A stretch of DNA of 64,000 nucleotides from PFJX01 sp031426735 (GCA_031426735.1 JASJPK010000084.1:4136-68135), one strand, 5' to 3'; shown: positions 25,513 to 34,347, counted from the first letter of the stretch. Notes: a model not told the origin generated them from the letters alone. Numbers and translations are program-made.

Positions 25513-26223
25513 TCATCGGCCCCCGTTTTCTTCCGCCAGCGCCAGCGTCGCCCACAGCGGCAAGTGGTCGGAAGCCTGGCGCGCCAGCGGCGTGCGATGC
25601 GCACCGATCGTTCTCAGACCCGTGCGCGGGTGCATCCAGATGCGGTCCAGCGCCAGCAGCGGCAGCGCGGCCGGCCAGGTGGCGAAGGCCGGCGTGGCGG
25701 CGAAATGGCGATGCAGCCAGCGCAACGGCCGGCCCCACAGGAACCATTCGTTGATATCCCCGATCAGCGCGGTGGGCAGATCCACTTCGGCCTGGCTCAG
25801 ATAAGCGAGCAGCCGTTTCACCTGCAGACGCCGTTCCGACGGCATCAGGCCGAGGTGGGTGGCGATCACCCGCAGCCCCGCCGGCGGGCATTCCAGCACC
25901 ACATCCAGCGCACCGCGCGGCTCTTGTCCGGGCACGCTCAAGTCGATGCTGCGGACGTTGCGTATCGCCAGCCGGGTAAACAGGGCGTTGCCGAACTGCC
26001 CCGCGTGCCGCAGCAAGGTCGGCCCCGGCACCACCCAACTGCCGAGCGACTCGGCATAGTGTTCGAGCAGATGCGGCGATTCGAGCGGATTCCATTGCAA
26101 CTCCTGCACGGCCAACACCGCGGCATCCAGTTCGCGCAGCACGTTCAGGATGCGTTCCGGCGCGTAGCGGCCATCCATGCCGACGCCGCCATGCAGGTTG
26201 TAAGTCGCGATCTTGATGTTCAT
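25513..26223 (-). CDS. Endonuclease/exonuclease/phosphatase family protein (YbhP-like)
   Basis: Encodes 236 residues of the DNase I-like fold. Motifs: KIATYNLHGG at the N-terminus, VQELQWNP with the metal-binding Glu, THLGLMPSERR, GDINEW, LDRIWM and the final SDHLPLWA with the catalytic His. Similar proteins (YbhP) sit beside cardiolipin synthase genes and may act on phospholipid head groups; here the neighbours differ. The ATG at 26221-26223 is chosen by alignment. Confidence 0.85.
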   Translation of the reverse strand: MNIKIATYNLHGGVGMDGRYAPERILNVLRELDAAVLAVQELQWNPLESPHLLEHYAESLGSWVVPGPTLLRHAGQFGNALFTRLAIRNVRSIDLSVPGQEPRGALDVVLECPPAGLRVIATHLGLMPSERRLQVKRLLAYLSQAEVDLPTALIGDINEWFLWGRPLRWLHRHFAATPAFATWPAALPLLALDRIWMHPRTGLRTIGAHRTPLARQASDHLPLWATLALAEENGGR

Positions 26224-26343
26224 CTGACAGCATCCTTTCCACCCTTTTTGCAGCAAGAAGCGGGCCGAATACAACCGGGTCGCGCGCTGCAAATGAACGA
26301 CTAGACTGGAATTCTGTAAGTCATAAAAAAGGAGGATTCGACC

Positions 26344-26679
26344 ATGACTGCACGCGCTTCCAATATTGAAGACCTGAACCCCGACATCACCAGCGAGAAG
26401 CTGAGAGCGGATTTGAGAGCGGTGATGACGGATGCCGAGGATTTGCTGCATTACAGCGCCGTCCAGACCGGCGAAGTGGCCGGTGCGGCGCGCGTCAAAC
26501 TGCAGGAGAACCTGAAGGCCGCGCGGGAACGCTTGATCGCGGCTGAAACAGCGCTGCTCGACAAGACGCGCGAAGCGGCCCGGGCGACCGATCTGTATGT
26601 GCACGAAAACCCCTGGAAGTCGATCGGGGTTGCCACCTCGATCGGCGTTATCGTCGGCATGCTGATCGCCCGACGGTAA
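26344..26679 (+). CDS. yqjD: DUF883 (ElaB/YqjD) family protein
   Basis: Encodes 111 residues: a long amphipathic helix region (15-85) and a C-terminal membrane anchor SIGVATSIGVIVGMLIARR. In E. coli YqjD and ElaB are C-tail-anchored inner-membrane proteins that bind ribosomes in stationary phase. AAGGAGG precedes the ATG. The next genes are yqjE- and yqjK-like, the same order as in E. coli. Confidence 0.87.
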   Translation: MTARASNIEDLNPDITSEKLRADLRAVMTDAEDLLHYSAVQTGEVAGAARVKLQENLKAARERLIAAETALLDKTREAARATDLYVHENPWKSIGVATSIGVIVGMLIARR

Positions 26680-26685
26680 AGCCGC

Positions 26686-27069
26686 ATGGCTGCGCCCCAG
26701 CCAAGCGGCCTGATGATGTCATTGCGGCGACTGGCGGAAACGCTGGTCGCCATTGTGCAAACGCGCATCGAACTGCTCTCCGTCGAGGTTGAAGAGCAGT
26801 CGATGTGGCTGTGGCGGATGTTTGTGCTCGTCGCAGCACTGCAACTGTTTTCCGGGTTGGCCTTGTTGTGTTTCAGCGGCTGGCTGCTGTTGCTGTTCTG
26901 GGATAGCCATCCGGCGCTGACGATGGCCGCCCTGACGCTCCTCTACCTGCTTGCCGCCCTGCTTGCCTGGCGCGCGCTGCGCGCCAGCAGGCGTGCACGA
27001 CCGCGGCTGTTCGAGACCAGCCTGGCGGAACTGGCACGCGACCGCGAACACCTCGCGCCACCGCCATGA
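26686..27069 (+). CDS. yqjE: YqjE-family (phage holin superfamily III) membrane protein
   Basis: Encodes 127 residues with two adjacent membrane segments (about 45-70 and 80-102) and a conserved N-terminal amphipathic part LVAIVQTRIELLSVEVEEQ. Function unknown. It starts 6 bp after yqjD and overlaps yqjK by ATGA. Confidence 0.85.
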   Translation: MAAPQPSGLMMSLRRLAETLVAIVQTRIELLSVEVEEQSMWLWRMFVLVAALQLFSGLALLCFSGWLLLLFWDSHPALTMAALTLLYLLAALLAWRALRASRRARPRLFETSLAELARDREHLAPPP

Positions 27070-27368
27070 ACTCGCGCCAGACCGAATTGCTGCTGCGGCG
27101 CAAACAACTCCGCATCAAGATCGCCACCCAGCGCCTGCATATCGCCCAGATTGCGCAGCCCTGGCAGGAGCCGTTGCACAAGGCCGATCGCGTGCTCGAC
27201 ACGCTCCGTTCGTTGCGCCGGCATCCCGCGCTGCTGGCGGGGTTGGCAGGCATGGCGGGAATCCTGCTCTGGCGCCGGGGCGGACTGGCATCGTTGTCCA
27301 GAGTCGCCTTGCGGGCATGGGGCGCCTACCGCTCGCTTTCAGCATTTGCCCGCTGGCGCCGGCACTAG
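27066..27368 (+). CDS. yqjK: YqjK-like protein
   Basis: Encodes 100 residues: Arg/Lys-rich N-terminal helix (RQTELLLRRKQLRIKIATQR) then one hydrophobic helix (about 58-75). Position after yqjD and yqjE supports the call; similarity is otherwise low. Start overlaps the yqjE stop. Confidence 0.75.
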   Translation: MNSRQTELLLRRKQLRIKIATQRLHIAQIAQPWQEPLHKADRVLDTLRSLRRHPALLAGLAGMAGILLWRRGGLASLSRVALRAWGAYRSLSAFARWRRH

Positions 27369-27395
27369 AGTGACGTCGGGAATTTAAACCACGCT

Positions 27396-27469
27396 GTAGG
27401 AGCGCCGGCTTCCAGCCGGCTTCGTCATTCCGATCAGACGAACAAGCCGGCTGGAAGCCGGCGCTCCCA
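27396..27469. repeat. GTAG-headed REP inverted pair, class B
   Basis: GTAGGAGCGCCGGCTTCC and its reverse complement about 45 bp later, with core CCGGCTTCCAGCCGG. A second pair of this class is at 52041-52110. Confidence 0.75.
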
Positions 27470-27495
27470 ACGACTGCGCTTTCGCTCGCTCAGCC

Positions 27496-27513
27496 CGTCG
27501 CCAGATAACGACA
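27496..27513. promoter_or_regulatory. GlrR-type site, CGTC-N10-GACA
   Basis: CGTC, ten bases (GCCAGATAAC), GACA; one mismatch from TGTC-N10-GACA. Centre about 162 bp upstream of the start predicted from the -24/-12 element at 27641. Confidence 0.45.
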
Positions 27514-27559
27514 GCTTAAAACCTGCCTTGACAAAGACTTGGGGTAAACACCGGAAAAG

Positions 27560-27577
27560 TGTCGTGCAAGGCCGACA
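27560..27577. promoter_or_regulatory. GlrR-type site, TGTC-N10-GACA
   Basis: Exact TGTC-N10-GACA, centred about 98 bp upstream of the predicted start. The 331-bp gap before the TlpA-like gene holds this site, the one at 27496, a REP pair and the -24/-12 element. Confidence 0.6.
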
Positions 27578-27640
27578 TCCAGGCCTTGGCCGCAACCTCA
27601 AATAAAACGCAACCTATTGTTTATAAAAGAAACTCCAGCC

Positions 27641-27656
27641 TGGCACGGTTGATGCG
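27641..27656 (+). promoter_or_regulatory. Sigma-54 (-24/-12) promoter of the TlpA-like gene
   Basis: TGGCAC-GGTTG-ATGCG: perfect -24 half, -12 half keeps the GC. It lies 44 bp upstream of the ATG at 27700. Confidence 0.62.
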
Positions 27657-27699
27657 CAAGGTTAGGCATCAACAAACAGGAATTGGAAGGAGGCCGAAA

Positions 27700-28221
27700 A
27701 TGACGCGCCCAGGTAAGGTTGGTAGGAGCAGTTCCGCGCTGCGGCTATTCACCGTTTTATGCCTTGCCCTGGCAGCGACTGCCGGCGAAGTGGCGGTTGC
27801 GTCAGGCATGGAAGGGTTTCGTTTCAAGGACATGGATGGCAGAACGGTGCAGCTGGACAACTTTCGCGGCAAATGGCTGGTGGTCAACTTCTGGGCACAC
27901 TGGTGCCCGCTGTGCTGGCCGGAAGTGCCCGCGTTGAATGCGCTGAACCAGCGCAAGGATGTCACCGTCATCGGGGTCGCGATGGACTATGGGCCCGACG
28001 AAATGGCGGTGCATCGGGCGATCAAGCGGCAGGGCATGCGCTACCAGACGCAGATCCTCGGCGGCAACCGCATCTCCGCCGATGCGGCCTACCATCAGGT
28101 CGGCCCGGTCAGCTTCTATCCGACCACTTATATCTTCAACCCGAAAGGCATACGCCATGCGCGCATCAACGGCCCGGTCAGCATCGAGCGCTTCCAGGCC
28201 GTGATCAACGACAGCCTGTGA
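27700..28221 (+). CDS. TlpA-like periplasmic thioredoxin
   Basis: Encodes 173 residues. N-terminal signal/anchor (about 14-32), then a TlpA/ResA-type thioredoxin domain with FRFKDMDGRTVQLDNFRGKW near residue 42 and the active site WAHWCPLCWPEV near 68. The Cys-Pro-Leu-Cys centre differs from the common CPPC. The cis-Pro region is SFYPTTYIF. It probably handles disulfides or cytochrome assembly in the periplasm. GGAAGGAGG lies before the ATG, which is chosen over an upstream GTG. A small membrane protein gene follows. Confidence 0.88.
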   Translation: MTRPGKVGRSSSALRLFTVLCLALAATAGEVAVASGMEGFRFKDMDGRTVQLDNFRGKWLVVNFWAHWCPLCWPEVPALNALNQRKDVTVIGVAMDYGPDEMAVHRAIKRQGMRYQTQILGGNRISADAAYHQVGPVSFYPTTYIFNPKGIRHARINGPVSIERFQAVINDSL

Positions 28222-28244
28222 CGGATCGACGAGGAGGCAGCGCG

Positions 28245-28553
28245 ATGAACTACACCATTGCCGTTTTTCTCTGGTTGGCGCTGCTCGCGCTTGCCTATCC
28301 CTACGTACGCCGCGTGAAGCACCCGCAGGAAAGAACCATGGCAGCCTATCTGCTGTTCGTGACGCTGTTTTCCGCGGTCGGCTCCGTGATTTTTCTGGTC
28401 CTTGCCTGGCTGATCGCGCAACTGGGTTCTGCCCGCCTGCTGCGTGAGCCATTCGGGTTTCTGGCCCTGTTGATCCTGGTCCTGCTGCCATCCTTCCTGA
28501 TCGCCCGTTGGCAGATCCGGCGGCCGCCCTGGCAACGGCCAGAACCCAAGTGA
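28245..28553 (+). CDS. Small membrane protein, unknown function
   Basis: Encodes 102 residues with three predicted membrane segments (about 1-20, 34-58, 68-87) and a basic C-terminus (RRPPWQRPEPK). GAGGAGG precedes the ATG. It follows the TlpA-like gene by 23 bp and is probably co-transcribed. No family recognised. Confidence 0.72.
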   Translation: MNYTIAVFLWLALLALAYPYVRRVKHPQERTMAAYLLFVTLFSAVGSVIFLVLAWLIAQLGSARLLREPFGFLALLILVLLPSFLIARWQIRRPPWQRPEPK

Positions 28554-28573
28554 GGCGCGCCGCGGCGCCTGCG

Positions 28574-28858
28574 TCATTCGCTCGGCTGTTCCTCGGCGGG
28601 CTTGGACGAGTCCGGTATGCCGTGCTTGTTCACCGGGTCGTCGGAGGTGGCGGGATCCTCATAGAAGCGTTCCCCCACGATGCCGGGAGATTCCATCGAG
28701 GTGCCCTGATACGGGCGTGGCTCCTGCGGCTGTTGCATCTGCCCGGTCGCGCTTGGCGGACACGGTTCGAGCGGGGAATTGGCGCCGTTGGCGGCCAGCG
28801 CGCCACCGCCAAGCAGCAAACTGCACAGTACGGTCATCGGTACGAAGAAAGTTTTCAT
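28574..28858 (-). CDS. Small exported hypothetical protein
   Basis: Encodes 94 residues. Signal peptide (1-23, ending GGALA), then a Pro/Ser/Glu-rich, probably unstructured mature part. AGGAGA precedes the ATG at 28856-28858. Convergent with the upstream small membrane protein gene. No family recognised. Confidence 0.65.
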   Translation of the reverse strand: MKTFFVPMTVLCSLLLGGGALAANGANSPLEPCPPSATGQMQQPQEPRPYQGTSMESPGIVGERFYEDPATSDDPVNKHGIPDSSKPAEEQPSE

Positions 28859-28893
28859 GTCCGTTCTCCTTTGCCATTCAAGAGATGAAATGG

Positions 28894-28916
28894 CTTGCCG
28901 GAGATCCTCCGGCAAG
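28894..28916. terminator. Stem-loop downstream of the transaldolase-transketolase gene
   Basis: CTTGCCGGAG, loop ATC, CTCCGGCAAG: a perfect 10-bp stem. No T-run follows on either strand, so intrinsic termination is uncertain. Confidence 0.4.
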
Positions 28917-28998
28917 TTCCCCTATGACCATGGCCGGCGGGCTTGGTTTGAAGCGTCGAATTGGCGAAATATTTAGGAGCGGGCTTTGCGGGCTTAGG

Positions 28999-31900
28999 TT
29001 ACGAAACCGTCGCTTTCGTCGAGGTATGCGCGCGCTTGGCATGCGGCTTCCTGGCCAGTTCGCGCACCCGTGCGGCAATCGCCTGGCGGGAGATGCCGTG
29101 GCGATCGAGCAATTGCTCCGCCGTGCCGGAATGCGGCTCGCTGGTGACCGCCAGAAAATGCAGGTGCGCCGCCTCGCCGACCACCTTCGCCACCGCGTCG
29201 CCGAGGCCGCCGTCCAGCCAATGGTCTTCCACCACCAGAATGGCTTCGGTGTCCCTGGCGGCTTTGAGCAGCGTCGCGACATCGAGCGGTTTGACCGAAT
29301 AGGCGTCGATCACCCGCACCGCGATGCCGTCCGCCAGCAGGCTGTCGTGCGCGGCCAGCGCCTCGTGCAGCGTGATGCCGGCCGCTACGATGGTGAACCG
29401 GTCCTTGCGGGAACTGCGCAGCAGCTTGCTGCCGCCGACTGTGAAGGTTTCGTCGGCTGCGTAGAGCAGCGCCGTTTTCGGGCGACTGGTGCGCAGGTAG
29501 ACGATGCCCTCGGTCTCCGCCGCCAGTTCCGTCAGCCGCGCCGCGCTGACCGCATCGGACGGATACAGCACGGTGCTGCCCGGCAAGGCGCGGAACAGGG
29601 CGATATCCTCCAGCCCCATCTGCGACGGCCCGTCCTCGCCGATCGAAACGCCGGCGTGGCTGCCGCAGAACACCAGATGTTTCGGCCGGCTGTGCGCCGC
29701 CATGCGGATGAAATCGCCGGCGCGGGTAAGAAAGGCGGCGAAGCTGGAGACGAACGGAATCTTGCCCTCGGCGGCCAGGCCGAGCGCGACGCCGACCATG
29801 TTCTGCTCGGCGATCCAGCACTCGAAATAACGCTCGGGATACGCCTTGGCGAAAAACTCCGCGTAGGTCGAGTTCTTCACGTCGCCATCCAGCACGACGA
29901 TAGCCGGGTTGTGTGCCCCCAGTTGCTGCAGGGCATGGCCGTATGCCTCGCGCGTGGCAACCTGTTGGTCGGCGGCATAGGCCAGCTTGAGCGGAGCCTT
30001 GTCGGCCTTGCCGGCCTTGGCGGCGCGGCGGCGCGGATGGCCGAGATGGCGTGGTTCTACCTGAAGCGGCGTCGGTGGCGTGTCTGCCGCCGCGCCGAGA
30101 TCGGTCAGCGCCCAGTCCAGTTGCTCCCGGCTCACCGGCTTGCCGTGCCAGCCCTCGGCGTTCTCCAGAAAGGAGACGCCCTTGCCCTTGACGGTGCGCG
30201 CGACGATGGCGGTGGGGCCGCCGCTCCGGGCCGCTTCCAGCGCAGCCAGAATGGCGTCCATGTCATGGCCGTCGATCTCGCTGACGCGCCAGCCGAACGC
30301 CTTGAAGCGGCCGGCCAGCAACGCGGTGTCGTGGCCGCTGGGCGCCGGGCCGGACTGGCCGAGGCCGTTCGCATCGACGATGGCGACCAGGTGCTCCAGC
30401 CGGTGCAGGACGGCGAACTGAGCCGCCTCCCAGACCGAACCTTCGGCGCATTCGCCGTCGCCGAGCAGGCAATAGACGCGCGCATCGATGCCGTCCAGGC
30501 GGTCGGCCAGCGCCATGCCGTTGGCGGCGGACAAGCCCTGCCCGAGCGAACCGGTCGCCACCTTGACCCAGGCGTTGCCCGGCGTCGGGTGGCCCTCCAG
30601 GCTGCTGTCGAGCCGGCGCAGGCTCATCGGGTCTTCGCTCAGCGCGCCCGCTTCGGCCAGCGCGGCCCACAAAATGGGCGCGGCGTGCCCCTTGGACAGG
30701 ACCAGGCGGTCGACATCGCGCGCCAGCGGCTGGCGCGGATCCCAACGCATTTCATGGAAGAACAAGGCCGCCACCAGATCCGCGCAGGACAGGCAGGAGG
30801 ACGGATGCCCGGAACCGGCCGCGCTGGTCATCATCACCACCTGGCGGCGCAGGCTTTGCGCCACTTCCCGCAACGCTTTCGCCGCCTCGCGTTGCGGTGC
30901 GCTGCCGCCCTTCGCCGCGAGGGCGCGCAGCAGCGCATCGTAGGGATCGATGAATTTCTGCACGCCTTCGTTTTCGAGTTGCGCCGCGACCTGGGCGAAA
31001 TCGATGCCCAGCGCCGCCAGATCGCGCATCGTCTGGCGGGCTTCCTTGACGCCCTGTTCCAGCGTCGCCGCCACCTCGCCGTGCTCGGCGAACGCGGCGA
31101 TGGTCTCGTCCGGTAGCGTGTTGACGGTGTACGGCCCGATCAACGGTTCGACATACATGACATCGCGGTAGGCCGGATTTTTGGTGCTGGTGCTGGCCCA
31201 CAGCACGCGCTGCACATGAGCGCCGAGGTCGGCCAGCATCTGCCAGCGTTCGCCGGAAAAGATCGCCTGGAAGCGGTGATAGGCCAGCTTGGCATTGGCG
31301 ATGGCGGCCTGGCCGAGCAACTGCCGCGCCGCGGCATCGTGGCAGGTGCCGAAGCGCTGGGCGAGCAACTGGTCGATCAGCAGATCGATCCGGCTCAGGA
31401 AGAAGCTCGCCACCGAAGCCACATCGCGTAACGGCTTTGCCGCTTCCAGGCGCCGTTCCAGCGCGCGCAGATACGCCTTGGCCACCGCCTCGTAGGCAGC
31501 GACCGAAAACAGCAGCGTGATGTTGACCGGGATGCCCTCGAACAGGCACTGCTCGACCGCCGCGACGCCCGCCGCCGTGCCGGGAATCTTGATCAACAGG
31601 TTCGGCCGATCCACCGCCTTGAACAGGCGGCGCGCCTCGATCACGGTGGCCTCGGTGTCGTGCGCCAGATGCGGCGAAACCTCCAGGCTGACGAAGCCGT
31701 CGGCGCCACCCTCGCGGTCGAATACCGGCCGCAGGATGTCGCAAGCGTCGCGCACATCGGCCACCGCCAGCGCCTCGTAGACCTGCTCCGGCGAACCGCC
31801 GGCGTCGAACAACTGGCGGATGCGCGCGTCGTAGTCCGAACTGCCGGTGATCGCCTTGTGGAAGATGGCCGGGTTCGACGTGACGCCGCGCAAACCTTCC

Positions 31901-32010
31901 CCGCGCACGCGGCGCTCCAGTTCGCCGCCGGCGATCTTGCCGCGGGTCAGGTTGTCGAGCCAGTAGCTTTGGCCAAAGTCGATGAGTTGCAGCAACGGAT
32001 TTGCAGGCAT
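28999..32010 (-). CDS. Transaldolase-transketolase fusion protein
   Basis: Encodes 1003 residues. Residues 1 to about 375 are a transaldolase (TalB-like barrel) with TSNPAIF near 44 and the Schiff-base lysine 141 in NLLIKIPGT. Residues from about 380 on are a whole transketolase: AAGSGHPSSCLS, LSKGHAAPILW, thiamine-diphosphate motif GDGECAEGSVWEAAQF, then the pyrimidine domain with CWIAEQNMVG and GEDGPSQMG, and the C-terminal domain. Both halves keep catalytic residues, so one chain would run both C2- and C3-transfer steps of the pentose phosphate pathway. The ATG at 32008-32010 is preferred (GAGGAAACGGCC upstream). Confidence 0.92.
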   Translation of the reverse strand: MPANPLLQLIDFGQSYWLDNLTRGKIAGGELERRVRGEGLRGVTSNPAIFHKAITGSSDYDARIRQLFDAGGSPEQVYEALAVADVRDACDILRPVFDREGGADGFVSLEVSPHLAHDTEATVIEARRLFKAVDRPNLLIKIPGTAAGVAAVEQCLFEGIPVNITLLFSVAAYEAVAKAYLRALERRLEAAKPLRDVASVASFFLSRIDLLIDQLLAQRFGTCHDAAARQLLGQAAIANAKLAYHRFQAIFSGERWQMLADLGAHVQRVLWASTSTKNPAYRDVMYVEPLIGPYTVNTLPDETIAAFAEHGEVAATLEQGVKEARQTMRDLAALGIDFAQVAAQLENEGVQKFIDPYDALLRALAAKGGSAPQREAAKALREVAQSLRRQVVMMTSAAGSGHPSSCLSCADLVAALFFHEMRWDPRQPLARDVDRLVLSKGHAAPILWAALAEAGALSEDPMSLRRLDSSLEGHPTPGNAWVKVATGSLGQGLSAANGMALADRLDGIDARVYCLLGDGECAEGSVWEAAQFAVLHRLEHLVAIVDANGLGQSGPAPSGHDTALLAGRFKAFGWRVSEIDGHDMDAILAALEAARSGGPTAIVARTVKGKGVSFLENAEGWHGKPVSREQLDWALTDLGAAADTPPTPLQVEPRHLGHPRRRAAKAGKADKAPLKLAYAADQQVATREAYGHALQQLGAHNPAIVVLDGDVKNSTYAEFFAKAYPERYFECWIAEQNMVGVALGLAAEGKIPFVSSFAAFLTRAGDFIRMAAHSRPKHLVFCGSHAGVSIGEDGPSQMGLEDIALFRALPGSTVLYPSDAVSAARLTELAAETEGIVYLRTSRPKTALLYAADETFTVGGSKLLRSSRKDRFTIVAAGITLHEALAAHDSLLADGIAVRVIDAYSVKPLDVATLLKAARDTEAILVVEDHWLDGGLGDAVAKVVGEAAHLHFLAVTSEPHSGTAEQLLDRHGISRQAIAARVRELARKPHAKRAHTSTKATVS

Positions 32011-32032
32011 GGCCGTTTCCTCACGTTGTGTT

Positions 32033-32057
32033 GTAGGAGCGCCTTCCAAGGCGCGAT
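32033..32057. repeat. REP copy, class A
   Basis: GTAGGAGCGCC, TTCCAA, GGCGCGAT. Palindrome core GCGCCTTCCAAGGCGC. It lies between the cytochrome gene and the transaldolase-transketolase gene. Confidence 0.8.
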
Positions 32058-32086
32058 CGCTCTGAGCATCGCCTGGACCAACATCT

Positions 32087-33472
32087 TCAAAGCTGACGCA
32101 GGAAGGCCACCAGATCCGCTTTTTCCTGCCGGTCGAGCTGCGTGCCGAGCACCAGATTGAAGAACTCCACGGTGTCCTCCAGCGTCAGCAAACGGTCGTC
32201 GTGCAGATAGGGCGGCGAGTCCTTGATGCCGCGCAGCGGGAAAGTCTTGATCGGCCCATCGGCGCTGGCCAGGCGGCCATTCACCAACTGCGGCTTGAAG
32301 AAGCGCTCGGTGCGCAGGTTGTGCATCAGGTTGTCGGTGTAATACGGCGGCAGATGGCAATTGGCGCACTGGCCCTTGCCGAAGAACACCGCCTGGCCGC
32401 GCAGTTCGGCCTCGCTCGCCTTGGCTGGATCGAGCCGGCCCAGCAGGTTGAGCTTGGGCGCCGGCGGGAAGTCGAGCAGCGCCTGGAACTCGCCCATGAA
32501 ATGCACCTGGCTGCCGCGCTCCAGGATGTTGACGCCCTTCTTGGTGGCGGTCACCGGGTCGCCGTCGAAATAGGCGGCGCGTTGCTCGAACTCGGTGAAG
32601 TCCTCGACGCTCTTCAGCGCCCGCTGCGAACCGAACAGGCGCTGGATGTTGACGCCGCGCAGGCTGGGCGTGTCGATGCGATGGCGCAATTCCTGCGGCC
32701 GGATGTCGCCGACCAGATGCGTGGCGGCGTTGGTGTGGCCGTTGACGTGGCATTCGAAACACATGACGCCGCGACTTGCCGCCAGTGTGCGGCGATCCTC
32801 GGTCTGGTTGAACTGCTGCTGCGGAAACGGCGTCAACAGCAGGCGCAAACCCTCCAGCTGCTTCGGGTTGAGGATGCCGTTGAACAGCTCGTAGTAGTTC
32901 ATGATGGTCAGCAACTGCCCCTTGGACACGTCGCCCAGATCCGGCCGCGTGGTCAGAAAGATGGGCGGCGGGAACTCGGGCAGGAAATGGTCGGGCAGGT
33001 CGAAGTCGAGGTCGAAGCGGGTCAGATCGCGCCCCTCCTGCTTCTTGATCTCATCGAGATGAAATTTCGGAAACACCATGCCGCCTTCGGCCTGGTTGGG
33101 ATGCGGCAACGGCAGGAAACCCAGCGGCCACAGGTTGCCGGCGCGGATATCTTCTGGTGTGGACTGCGCCAGTTGTTCCCAGGTCACCCCGGCCGGCAAA
33201 CGCACGCGCACCCCGGCCTGCACCGCTTTGCCGCGCGCCATGGTGACTTCCTGCACGGGCCGGTCGGCGAGGTCGTAGCGCTGTTCCAGCAAGACCTGCT
33301 GGCGCGCCATCACAGCCGGCTTGTCGGCCTGCATGCGCTTGACGGTGTCTTTGAAGTCCTCCTTGGCGACCACCGGCGAATAGCTCGAACGCGGCGCCTC
33401 GGCGCCGGCGGCTGCGACAAACCCGAGCAGCGCCACGCCGCACAGGGCCTTTCTGGCAAATTGATGGTGCAT
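32087..33472 (-). CDS. Exported di-heme cytochrome c, peroxidase/MauG-like
   Basis: Encodes 461 residues. Signal peptide (1-24, ending AAGAE). Two heme c sites: CFECH (Cys 238, Cys 241, His 242) and CANCH (Cys 369, Cys 372, His 373), the latter in a cytochrome c peroxidase-like GQAVFFGKGQCANCH. The long N-terminal region (30-225) is not a known domain. Probably a periplasmic peroxidase or electron carrier; the substrate is unknown. GAGG lies upstream of the ATG. Downstream in the same direction is the transaldolase-transketolase gene. Confidence 0.85.
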   Translation of the reverse strand: MHHQFARKALCGVALLGFVAAAGAEAPRSSYSPVVAKEDFKDTVKRMQADKPAVMARQQVLLEQRYDLADRPVQEVTMARGKAVQAGVRVRLPAGVTWEQLAQSTPEDIRAGNLWPLGFLPLPHPNQAEGGMVFPKFHLDEIKKQEGRDLTRFDLDFDLPDHFLPEFPPPIFLTTRPDLGDVSKGQLLTIMNYYELFNGILNPKQLEGLRLLLTPFPQQQFNQTEDRRTLAASRGVMCFECHVNGHTNAATHLVGDIRPQELRHRIDTPSLRGVNIQRLFGSQRALKSVEDFTEFEQRAAYFDGDPVTATKKGVNILERGSQVHFMGEFQALLDFPPAPKLNLLGRLDPAKASEAELRGQAVFFGKGQCANCHLPPYYTDNLMHNLRTERFFKPQLVNGRLASADGPIKTFPLRGIKDSPPYLHDDRLLTLEDTVEFFNLVLGTQLDRQEKADLVAFLRQL

Positions 33473-33577
33473 GTCGTGCCCTCCTCGTTGTTTTGGCTCG
33501 TCCGCGGCAGCGGCAGGCGTCCTTGAGTTCTAGACCCGTGCGGAGGGCGATGACATTGCGGTTTTCTTTAGCGCCGG

Positions 33578-33645
33578 ATCGCGCCTTGGAAGGCGCTCCT
33601 ACGGGCGGCGATGCGATGTTGTAGGAGCGCCTTCCAAGGCGCGAT
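33578..33645. repeat. REP inverted pair, class A
   Basis: Reverse copy 33578-33602 and forward copy 33621-33645, GTAG heads facing each other across 18 bp, in the 359-bp gap between the divergent cytochrome and DUF1269-type genes. Confidence 0.8.
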
Positions 33646-33668
33646 CCCGCCACACCAAAAATTGCGCC

Positions 33669-33686
33669 CGTCGTCGCCAAACGACA
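33669..33686. promoter_or_regulatory. GlrR-type site, CGTC-N10-GACA
   Basis: CGTC, GTCGCCAAAC, GACA; one mismatch from TGTC-N10-GACA. Centre about 124 bp upstream of the start predicted from the element at 33776. Confidence 0.45.
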
Positions 33687-33775
33687 CGCATGCCTAGGCT
33701 GCGCCCGATCCGCAGCCAGCTTGAACATAACGCATGCCTGCACTATCAAAGGCTTACCAGGATTTTCCAGCGAGC

Positions 33776-33791
33776 GGGCATGGATTCTGCA
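33776..33791 (+). promoter_or_regulatory. Sigma-54 (-24/-12) promoter of the DUF1269-NHEJ gene set
   Basis: GGGCAT-GGATT-CTGCA: GG and GC ten bases apart, two mismatches in the -24 half. It lies 41 bp upstream of the ATG at 33832. Confidence 0.52.
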
Positions 33792-33831
33792 TAAGCCCTG
33801 GCCCACTCGATGCACGCGGAGGTAAGCGGAG

Positions 33832-34347
33832 ATGCAACGTTTATATTTCTTGATTCCCGATGCCGAAACGGCCAAGCGCGTCGTCGACGATCTGCTGCGC
33901 GTCGCCATCCCGGCCCACCACATTCATGTCGTGGCCAAGGATCACCATCTGTTGCGCGAACATGACATCCCTGAAGCCAGCCTGCTGCAGGAAACCGATA
34001 TCGTGCCGGCAATCGAACGCGGCCTCGCTGCGGGCGGCGCCACCGGTCTGGTTGCCGGTCTGGTGGCGGTGACTTTTCCGCCGGCCGGACTGGTGCTCGG
34101 CGGCGGCGCGATTCTCGCGCTGACTGCGGCAGGTGCGGGTTTCGGCGCCGTAGTGGCGCCGATGCTGGGGATTTCGCTGCCGAACAGCAAACTCCAGCGC
34201 TTCGAACTCGCCATCGAGGCGGGCGAACTGCTGATGCTGGTCGACGTGCCCAGAGCGGATATCGACAGCATCGGCCAACTGATCCGCAACCTGCATCCGG
34301 AAGTCGATCTCGAAGGTACGCAGCCGGTGTTGCCACCGGCTGCGTGA
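33832..34347 (+). CDS. DUF1269-like membrane stress protein
   Basis: Encodes 171 residues. An N-terminal alpha/beta part (MQRLYFLIPDAETAKRVVDDL) like general-stress protein 17M is followed by a glycine-rich hydrophobic hairpin (about 68-115) and a C-terminal alpha/beta part. Function unknown; such proteins are often induced by stress. GGAGGTAAGCGGAG precedes the ATG. First gene of a likely unit with ligD and ku. A protein of similar build is encoded at 59407. Confidence 0.78.
   Translation: MQRLYFLIPDAETAKRVVDDLLRVAIPAHHIHVVAKDHHLLREHDIPEASLLQETDIVPAIERGLAAGGATGLVAGLVAVTFPPAGLVLGGGAILALTAAGAGFGAVVAPMLGISLPNSKLQRFELAIEAGELLMLVDVPRADIDSIGQLIRNLHPEVDLEGTQPVLPPAA

Noticed and set aside
26270..26300. 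Weak -24/-12-like element before yqjD
   Set aside because: Only GG and GC plus CTGCA fit; the -24 half matches poorly and no enhancer site was seen.
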